Source: Cellvibrionales bacterium UBA1963 (lineage in GTDB: Bacteria > Pseudomonadota > Gammaproteobacteria > Pseudomonadales > UBA7434). From it: 8,358 nt of DNA. Both the position numbers and the translations under genes were made by a program. The notes under the pieces are model-generated. The model had not been told where the DNA came from, made no database searches, and was given only the letters and a program-made list of their open reading frames with translations. Location: the NCBI GenBank assembly GCA_002336035.1, contig DDED01000058.1:1-8358 (forward strand). Reading direction: 5' to 3'. This document shows, piece by piece, positions 1 through 4,845 of this stretch. Positions within the stretch are counted from its first letter, which is position 1; every line of letters starts with the position of its first letter.

Positions 1-178
1 TGAGTTTTAAATTAATTTTGCTGGTTTGGTAGAGTCCGTTGCGACTGAGTTTCATCAGTCTCGCGAGTACACTGCCAATGGCGTCAGTTGCCCAAAGGGG
101 CAGGTGAGGCACAACATAGATAAAGAGAATAATAAGTAAGGCATTTAGCATAGATAATTCGTTGCTCATGTTCAACAT
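1..178 (-). CDS. N-terminal part of a membrane-anchored protein, possibly LpxL/HtrB-type lipid A acyltransferase (partial)
   Basis: A reading frame on the minus strand starts at ATG 178-176, or at a second in-frame ATG at 169-167, and stays open to the window edge, giving 56-59 residues. No Shine-Dalgarno motif precedes either start, so the choice is open. The visible protein has a short polar start, then one strongly hydrophobic stretch (LNALLIILFIYVV), then a segment rich in Arg, Lys and Leu that ends near INLKL. A hydrophobic anchor followed by a short helix, basic residues and an 'NLxL' ending is the usual N-terminal layout of the LpxL/HtrB lysophospholipid acyltransferase family. The HxxxxD catalytic motif would lie beyond the window, so this identity is inference. 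It lies 79 bp downstream of nhaB on the same strand and is probably co-transcribed with it. Confidence 0.55.
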   Translation of the reverse strand, partial: MLNMSNELSMLNALLIILFIYVVPHLPLWATDAIGSVLARLMKLSRNGLYQTSKINLKL

Positions 179-257
179 TGATTGATTGAGCGAATAACCA
201 ATAAGCGATAGATAAGTTTTTTGCCAATTAGATTAGCATGGTTCGTATAGCCTCACA

Positions 258-1835
258 TTAATGGTGGCTGCCGTTATTAGCGGGCACTACGAGTTCGCTG
301 GTTAATTGACTGTCGCTAATGAGTCCAGCCTCAAGCATGGTTTGAGTGGCATTCGGTAGCAAGTAAATCACACTCAGTAAGCCAACAATGGTGAGTGATA
401 TAGTGTAAGGAATAGCCTTGTATACCATTGTGCCATAGCCTAGACGAATTAACGGAGCCAAAGAGGAGGTTAATAAAAATAGAAAAGCGGCTTGGCCATT
501 AGGCGTTGCAACAGAGGGTATATTGGTGCCAGTATTAATAGCAACTGCAAGCAAGTCATATTGAGAGCGGTCGATAACCGCGCTAGAGAGCGCTTGTTTT
601 AGTTCGGTAATGTAAACGGTACCGACGAAAACGTTATCACTCATCGCAGACAGCAGACCGTTGGCTAAGTAAAACATAGGTGTTTGAATATCTTTCTCCA
701 TTGACAAAACACCTTCAATAACCCCTTTGAACAATCCTTGTTTGTCAATGACCGCAACGATAGCAAAAAACACCACTAATAATGCGGTAAAAGGTAAGGC
801 TTCTTCGAAGGCCTTGCCCAGTGCATGCTCGTTGGTTACGCCATTAAACGCGGTGGTGAATACGATGACGCTCAAGCCAATGATGCCGACTTCAGCAAGA
901 TGAAAAGCCAGAGCAACGATTAACCAAATCGCAACAATGCCCTGAATAATTAATGCCATATTCGCTTTGCGGTCCCGTTTAGCGTCTTGTTCAATGGCAT
1001 CTTGAACCAGTATATTTCTCACCGATTCTGGCAGTTGCCAACCGTAGCCGAACCAGCCTGTTTTCTCTAGAACGACCACCATCGTTAAACCAGTGAATAG
1101 AACGGGGATGCTGACCGGAGACATGCGCCAAAAAAATTCAGCAAATTGCCAGCCTGATTGTGCCGCAATGACCAGGTTTTGAGGTTCGCCTACTTGGGTG
1201 CAAACGCCACCGAGTGCTGTGCCGACAGCGGCATGCATCATCAGATCACGAAGAAATCCTCTGAATTGCTCGAGGTCTTGCTGGTATGTTTCATTGCTTT
1301 CGAGATCGCCTTCTTGGGCAGCAGAGACCGTTTGAAAGATCGTATAGAAGCCAACCCCGACACTGATTACGACAGCGATGACGGTGAGTGCGTCTAAAAA
1401 AGCGGATAAAAAAGCGGCAAGAAAACTGAATAAAAGTGCTAATAGTGTTTTCGAGCGAACGCTAGTCAATAATTTTGTAAATGTGAACAGCAATAAGTCC
1501 TTCATGAAATAAATGCCTGCAACCATAAATACCAGTAATAAGATAACCGGTAAATTTAATTGAATTTCATGATAAACATCTTGGGCGCTAGCCATGCCGA
1601 GCATAATTGCTTCGATAGCCAAAAGCCCGCCGCTCTGGAGCGGATAACACTTTAGTGCCATCGCAAGCGTAAAAATGAATTGTAAAATGAGTATCCAGCC
1701 CGTGATATATGGGCCGAGGAGTTGCAATAAGATAGGGTTAGCGATTAGGAAGAAAATAATGCTATTTTTATACCAGGTTGGAGCGTCACCTAAAAAATTT
1801 TGATAAATGGCCTGGCTAGAAGACAAGGTTTGCAT
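258..1835 (-). CDS. nhaB: Na+/H+ antiporter NhaB
   Basis: This inner-membrane antiporter exports Na+ in exchange for H+ and helps maintain sodium and pH homeostasis. The 525-residue product is close to the roughly 513 residues of E. coli NhaB and can be matched along its whole length. Landmarks are NFLGDAPTWYK near residues 13-23, FTLAMALKCYP at 55-65, FMVAGIYFMK at 103-112, FLSAFLDAL at 142-150 with the family's conserved membrane Asp (D148), the VGEPQN loop at 215-220, SDNVFVGT at 399-406, and the NTGTNIPSVATPNGQAAFLFL region at about 434-454. About a dozen hydrophobic segments alternate with short loops. An acidic cytoplasmic-type loop at 171-190 is the most variable part. The ATG start has AGGA (1843-1846 on the minus strand) 7 nt upstream. 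No terminator is visible before the next minus-strand gene. Identity is firm. Confidence 0.97.
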   Translation of the reverse strand: MQTLSSSQAIYQNFLGDAPTWYKNSIIFFLIANPILLQLLGPYITGWILILQFIFTLAMALKCYPLQSGGLLAIEAIMLGMASAQDVYHEIQLNLPVILLLVFMVAGIYFMKDLLLFTFTKLLTSVRSKTLLALLFSFLAAFLSAFLDALTVIAVVISVGVGFYTIFQTVSAAQEGDLESNETYQQDLEQFRGFLRDLMMHAAVGTALGGVCTQVGEPQNLVIAAQSGWQFAEFFWRMSPVSIPVLFTGLTMVVVLEKTGWFGYGWQLPESVRNILVQDAIEQDAKRDRKANMALIIQGIVAIWLIVALAFHLAEVGIIGLSVIVFTTAFNGVTNEHALGKAFEEALPFTALLVVFFAIVAVIDKQGLFKGVIEGVLSMEKDIQTPMFYLANGLLSAMSDNVFVGTVYITELKQALSSAVIDRSQYDLLAVAINTGTNIPSVATPNGQAAFLFLLTSSLAPLIRLGYGTMVYKAIPYTISLTIVGLLSVIYLLPNATQTMLEAGLISDSQLTSELVVPANNGSHH

Positions 1836-2145
1836 ATATAAATCCTAATTTATTGGTTTTTCGCCACTGTAGACGATAAGTTGATACCACTGCAGTTGCT
1901 TATTTATGAATGACTAATTTGTGACGCCATTTAAGGGGGATGATTATAATCGGTTTTATGGTGTTTAGGCGTGTTAAAAAGGCTTAATTTGAACATGTTA
2001 TGCCAAGTGTCGAGACCGACTATAAGACGATTACGCCGTTTCTTATACTGACAGGGCAATGTTGACTTCGTTACGCTTACTACTGGGTGTTAGAAGAGAT
2101 CCGTAAATAAAGGTAAAACTGATTTTTTGAGCTATTCTTACTGCA

Positions 2146-2174
2146 TTGATTTGCTAGACATTGGCATATATACG
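2146..2174 (+). promoter_or_regulatory. candidate sigma70 promoter for sohB
   Basis: TTGATT at 2146-2151 and TATACG at 2169-2174 are separated by 17 bp, each matching four of six consensus bases. Transcription would start near 2181 and give a leader of about 65 nt that contains the 2193-2209 palindrome. An overlapping TATATA (2167-2172) would have a 15-bp spacer. This is pattern matching only. Confidence 0.35.
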
Positions 2175-2192
2175 CTGTTTAATCGACTTTTT

Positions 2193-2209
2193 GACGAGCG
2201 ACGCTCGTC
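2193..2209. repeat. perfect 17-bp palindrome upstream of sohB
   Basis: GACGAGCG and its exact reverse complement CGCTCGTC flank a single A. The site is GC-rich in otherwise AT-rich DNA and lies 38 bp before the sohB ATG, just downstream of the candidate promoter. It could be an operator for a dimeric regulator, or a 7-bp RNA stem with a 3-nt loop in the leader. On neither strand is it followed by a T-run, so it does not look like an intrinsic terminator. Confidence 0.6.
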
Positions 2210-2247
2210 GGTCATATTATTAAAATAAATAGGTAAGGTTTATTGTG

Positions 2248-3321
2248 ATGGAATTTCTTCTGGAATATGGAATATTTTTTGCCAAAGTGGCGACTTTTGT
2301 TGTCGCAGCGATCATTATCATTGTCGTTGCTGTCCAATCAAGCCAAGGCGGGGGGGAAAGTGCGGGGCGTCTTGAAGTGAAAAAAGTCAATGAGCGCTTT
2401 GAGCAAATGGAATCGAGCCTTAGGGACTCCATGCTTGAGCCAGAAGAGGCTAAGAAATGGGCCAAAGAAAAAAAAGACGCTGATAAATTAAAAGCGAAAG
2501 AAGCCAAGCGGTTGGCCAAAAAAGCATCAAAAGAAGCCGCGGAGACGAGCGAGCCTAAGCAAAAAAACGTTTATGTTTTAGAGTTTGACGGTGATATGAA
2601 AGCCTCAGCCGTTGAAAACTTTCGAGAAGAGATAACAACGCTATTAACAATGGCCACAGCCACGGATGAAGTCGTGGTCCGCTTAGAAAGCCCCGGTGGC
2701 ATGGTGCATTCTTATGGTCTAGCATCCTCGCAATTAGCGCGCATTAAATCTGCCGGTATTCCACTCACTATTTGCGTTGATCGTGTTGCGGCAAGTGGGG
2801 GGTATATGATGGCCTGTATCGCGGATAAAATATTAGCAGCGCCGTTTGCCGTCATCGGCTCGATTGGTGTGGTGGCAAGTTTGCCCAACTTTAACAAAGT
2901 GCTTAAAAAGTTTGATGTCGATTATGAACTATTGACTGCAGGAGAATATAAACGCACTTTAACCATGTTAGGAGAAAACACGGAATCGGGTCGCAAAAAG
3001 TTCATTCAAGACTTAGAGCAGACACATGACCTATTCAAAGAGTTCGTGAGCCAATACCGTCCTATTCTAGACATTGCTGCCGTTGCAACCGGCGAAACGT
3101 GGTACGGGCAAAAAGCTATCGAGAATCAATTAATTGACGGTTTGAGTACCAGTGACGAATACATTGCTCAATGTGTTAAGGACGCATCGGTGTATGAAAT
3201 TAAATTTGTACAAAAAAAGAGTTGGCAAGAAAAATTCGGCCTTTCGGCTCAAGCTGCTATAGAAAATAGCCTGGACAAGTTTGTCAACAAAGCACTTCAT
3301 GACTGGACTTCGCGTCATTAA
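2248..3321 (+). CDS. sohB: SohB, inner-membrane S49-family serine peptidase
   Basis: This is a membrane-anchored serine peptidase of the SppA/SohB family (S49), thought to act on the periplasmic side. The 357-residue product follows E. coli SohB along most of its length. It opens with EFLLEYG, then a single membrane anchor at about 10-30 and a Lys/Ala/Glu-rich, probably coiled-coil stretch at about 43-105. The protease domain starts near VYVLEFDG. RLESPGGMVHSYGLA (about 145-159) is the family's oxyanion region, S183 in AASGGYMMAC is the nucleophile, and K235 in GEYKRTLT is the general base. GTG at 2245 is directly followed by ATG at 2248. ATG matches the E. coli N-terminus (MELLSEYG). AAGG at 2235-2238 lies 6 nt from the GTG and 9 nt from the ATG, so the GTG is not excluded. 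The membrane-proximal part contains a G7 run (2350-2356) and an A8 run (2468-2475). A thiol-redox gene follows after 18 bp. Confidence 0.95.
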   Translation: MEFLLEYGIFFAKVATFVVAAIIIIVVAVQSSQGGGESAGRLEVKKVNERFEQMESSLRDSMLEPEEAKKWAKEKKDADKLKAKEAKRLAKKASKEAAETSEPKQKNVYVLEFDGDMKASAVENFREEITTLLTMATATDEVVVRLESPGGMVHSYGLASSQLARIKSAGIPLTICVDRVAASGGYMMACIADKILAAPFAVIGSIGVVASLPNFNKVLKKFDVDYELLTAGEYKRTLTMLGENTESGRKKFIQDLEQTHDLFKEFVSQYRPILDIAAVATGETWYGQKAIENQLIDGLSTSDEYIAQCVKDASVYEIKFVQKKSWQEKFGLSAQAAIENSLDKFVNKALHDWTSRH

Positions 3322-3339
3322 AGTGAGGTTGAATTGTGT

Positions 3340-3588
3340 ATGAGCCCGCGTGAACTGATTTTATTTTCTCGAGCCGACTGCCATTTATGTGATCAAGCAG
3401 AGGCCTTAGTCACAGGGTGTATCGTGGACACAGCGTATCAGTTGAAGAAAGTTGATATTGACACGGACGCAGCCCTCCAGCAACGTTATCAAAACAGAAT
3501 CCCTGTATTGCTTCGTTGCGATAACCAGCAAATTCTCAACTGGCCTTTTCCTCAAAGCAGGGTTCGCTTGCTACTTGATCTAGATTGA
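3340..3588 (+). CDS. glutaredoxin-like protein (DUF836/Glrx-like family)
   Basis: This small protein of 82 residues has a thioredoxin/glutaredoxin-type fold and probably takes part in thiol-disulfide exchange. The N-terminus reads ELILFSRADCHLCDQAEAL, the typical first strand followed by a CxxC active site (C13-H-L-C16) at the start of helix 1. Later, KKVDIDTD supplies the second strand. RIPVLL near residues 52-57 supplies the cis-proline loop (P54), and the C-terminus is short. That layout and size fit the DUF836 group better than classical glutaredoxins. A GAGG motif (3325-3328) lies 11 nt before the ATG. An in-frame TTG at 3334 is better spaced (5 nt) and would add two residues (MC). The gene is 18 bp after sohB, so it is probably in the same operon. 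Its last 53 bp overlap the 3' end of tatD on the opposite strand. Its substrate cannot be told from sequence. Confidence 0.85.
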   Translation: MSPRELILFSRADCHLCDQAEALVTGCIVDTAYQLKKVDIDTDAALQQRYQNRIPVLLRCDNQQILNWPFPQSRVRLLLDLD

Positions 3589-4384
3589 AAAATTCTCGAC
3601 TTGTTCGTGAGGTTGCATCAATGAGCGTTTGAGGCTCAATGGCTAAACACTCGGCCAGTTTTTCTGCTGTGAACCTCAGTGTGCAGGGCTCATTTCTTCG
3701 ATGCTGTTGAAGCAGCTGCTTAACCCCTTTCTGTTGGGGTATTAAATAAGGTGCATCAGTTTCTATCATTAATCGATCAAGAGGGGCATAGCGAATAATG
3801 TCACGTAAATTCTTACCGCGCTTTTTATCACTTATCCAGCCAGTAATACCAATGTACAAACCCATATCCAAATACGCTTTCAATGCCTCTTGGCTGCCAG
3901 TAAAGCAGTGAACCACCGCTTTACTACTGATGCTATTAAATTGCTCTTTGATGATGCCGTAAAAATCATTGAATGCATCTCTCTCATGTAAAAATAATGG
4001 CAGGTCGACGTCTTTCGCAAGTTGTATTTGAGCTTCAAAGGCCCTTATTTGATTTTCTTGGCTTGAGAACTTTCTATTATAGTCAAGGCCAGTTTCACCC
4101 ACAGCGACTATTTGCGCACGACCGCTACCTTTAAGAAGTTCGACCAAAGCCTGTTCAGCTTGATGGTCGTAGTGATCGGCCTCATGCGGATGCACACCTG
4201 CAGTGGAATACAAGTAGCGAGGATACTGTGCCGCTAACTGTTGAGCATCTATACTGCTTTGGGCCGATGTGCCGGTGGCAATGATGACCGAGACGCCTTG
4301 TTGTTTGGCGCGATGAATCACCGCAGGTAAATCAGTATTGAAACTCTCGCTGGTTAAATTTGAACCTATATCAATCATTGTCAT
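3536..4384 (-). CDS. tatD: TatD, metal-dependent 3'-5' DNA exonuclease/hydrolase
   Basis: TatD enzymes are TIM-barrel metal-dependent nucleases; E. coli TatD degrades single-stranded DNA and RNA 3' to 5' and is linked to DNA repair. The 282-residue product fits E. coli TatD better than its paralogues YcfH and YjjV. It opens with IDIGSNLTS, matching the E. coli FDIGVNLTS, and not the HxH start of most family members. It also has STAGVHPHE (60-68) and ends with an RRNEP signature (229-233). Metal or catalytic residues visible are E97 (VGETGLDYNR), H133 (LHERDA), H159 (VVHCFTG) and D210 (IETDAPYL). The ATG at 4384 has a weak GAAAG 6 nt upstream; a second in-frame ATG lies at 4378. The last dozen residues, beyond the usual end near REFFNL, are encoded in the stretch that overlaps the glutaredoxin-like gene. 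No tatABC genes are nearby. Confidence 0.93.
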   Translation of the reverse strand: MTMIDIGSNLTSESFNTDLPAVIHRAKQQGVSVIIATGTSAQSSIDAQQLAAQYPRYLYSTAGVHPHEADHYDHQAEQALVELLKGSGRAQIVAVGETGLDYNRKFSSQENQIRAFEAQIQLAKDVDLPLFLHERDAFNDFYGIIKEQFNSISSKAVVHCFTGSQEALKAYLDMGLYIGITGWISDKKRGKNLRDIIRYAPLDRLMIETDAPYLIPQQKGVKQLLQQHRRNEPCTLRFTAEKLAECLAIEPQTLIDATSRTSREFFNLDQVASEPCFEEKAS

Positions 4385-4446
4385 TGCATACTTTCGGTGT
4401 TAAAAATTATTGGATCATCGCATAGGCAACTACTGATTGACCAAGT

Positions 4447-4518
4447 TACGATCAGATGCGTGGCGTAAAATATTTCAAAGTACGCTTTGTATTTTAGCAC
4501 TCAATGCGTCAGATCGTA
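4447..4518. repeat. imperfect nested inverted repeat (72 bp)
   Basis: The outer arms TACGATC (4447-4453) and GATCGTA (4512-4518) are perfectly complementary. The inner arms TAAAATATTTCAAAG and CTTTGTATTTTA pair as CAAAG/CTTTG around a TACG loop and then as TAAAATA/TATTTTA with a 3-nt bulge. The segments between inner and outer arms pair poorly. On the plus strand the repeat is followed by a T-rich stretch (4519-4529), but no upstream plus-strand gene exists for it to terminate. Its role is unknown. Confidence 0.45.
4491..4499 (-). promoter_or_regulatory. candidate extended -10 promoter for tatD
   Basis: The minus strand reads TGCTAAAAT, an extended -10 (TGn followed by a 5/6 match to TATAAT), with no good -35. 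Transcription would start near 4484 and give a tatD leader of about 100 nt. The element lies inside the right arm of the imperfect inverted repeat. Weak evidence. Confidence 0.22.
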
Positions 4519-4563
4519 TTTTATTTTATCAACCAAAAGGCAATATAAAATGACGCTTTAAAA

Positions 4564-4634
4564 GTATTTTTTAGTATTTTTTAGTGATTTTAGGGGATTT
4601 TAACGGTTTTTATTGCAGTTATAGGCCGGTTTTT
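4564..4634 (+). promoter_or_regulatory. helically phased T-tracts (predicted curved DNA) upstream of topA
   Basis: AGTATTTTTT is repeated exactly at 4564-4573 and 4574-4583, then decays into AGTGATTTTA and GGGGATTTTA. T-tracts centre near 4570, 4580, 4590, 4600 and 4610, with one more near 4632, so they recur once per helical turn. Phased A/T-tracts are known to bend DNA and often lie upstream of bacterial promoters or bind H-NS-like, Fis or IHF proteins. The array ends about 46 bp before the candidate topA -35. Curvature is predicted, not measured. Confidence 0.55.
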
Positions 4635-4679
4635 AATCGTCATGGGATCAATGACTCTTAAAATAATTTCAGTAATTGC

Positions 4680-4708
4680 TTGACCAAAGCTATTTAGCCC
4701 CTTATATA
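4680..4708 (+). promoter_or_regulatory. candidate sigma70 promoter for topA
   Basis: TTGACC (4680-4685, 5/6 match) is followed after 17 bp by TATATA (4703-4708, 4/6 match). A start near 4715 would give a leader of about 130 nt. It is the best -35/-10 pair in the gap and points at topA. E. coli topA has several supercoiling-sensitive promoters, so others may exist here. Confidence 0.45.
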
Positions 4709-4805
4709 TGTCGGCCTTACGATGTGATAGCACTTTTATTCTCTTAACTTTGTACTAGACTTGAACAATTATGGGGTCAACATTGGGTTGGCACACACGT
4801 TAAAC

Positions 4806-4820
4806 GGTTGAATATCAACC
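4806..4820 (+). repeat. short perfect inverted repeat in the topA leader
   Basis: GGTTGA and TCAACC flank ATA and would form a 6-bp stem with a 3-nt loop. It ends 7 nt before the AGGA motif of topA. It is followed by A residues, not T, so it is not a terminator on this strand. It may affect ribosome access or be chance. Confidence 0.4.
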
Positions 4821-4827
4821 AAAAAAT

Positions 4828-4831
4828 AGGA
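4828..4831 (+). promoter_or_regulatory. unusually distant Shine-Dalgarno motif of topA
   Basis: AGGA lies 14 nt before the topA ATG, instead of the usual 5-9 nt. The intervening sequence has no better motif. The start is still fixed by the conserved MGKSLVIVESPAKAKTI N-terminus, so topA probably has a weak or atypical initiation site. Confidence 0.4.
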
Positions 4832-4845
4832 ATTTACTGTTCTCT

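Larger units (their letters stand above)
1836..2247. other. divergent intergenic region nhaB / sohB
   Basis: This 412-bp AT-rich gap separates the divergent nhaB and sohB genes. No convincing reading frame was seen. Near nhaB, a self-complementary GATTATAATC (1942-1951) gives TATAAT on both strands, but neither strand has a good -35 at the right distance, so I do not call an nhaB promoter. On the sohB side there is a candidate sigma70 promoter (2146-2174), a perfect palindrome (2193-2209) and the sohB ribosome binding site AAGG (2235-2238). Confidence 0.6.
4385..4845. other. divergent intergenic region tatD / topA
   Basis: This is a 461-bp, strongly AT-rich gap between divergent tatD and topA, and no gene was recognised in it. 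It contains an imperfect inverted repeat (4447-4518), a row of 10-bp-spaced T-tracts (4564-4634), a sigma70-like promoter pointing at topA (4680-4708), a small perfect inverted repeat (4806-4820) and the topA Shine-Dalgarno motif (4828-4831). The 12-mer TATCAACCAAAA occurs twice, at 4527-4538 and 4813-4824. A second, weaker promoter candidate is TTAACT (4744-4749), 17 bp, AATTAT (4767-4772). Confidence 0.6.

Noticed and set aside
1158..1397. Plus-strand open frame of 79 codons opposite nhaB
   Set aside because: It lies wholly within the well-supported nhaB gene and has no recognisable family features, so it is a shadow frame.
1942..1951. GATTATAATC as an nhaB promoter -10
   Set aside because: TATAAT appears on both strands, but no acceptable -35 lies 16-18 bp away on the minus strand, so it was not called.
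2220..2519. Minus-strand open frames opposite sohB (also 2712-2897 and 3130-3318)
   Set aside because: They are antisense to the conserved SohB coding sequence, with no homology or start signal to support them.
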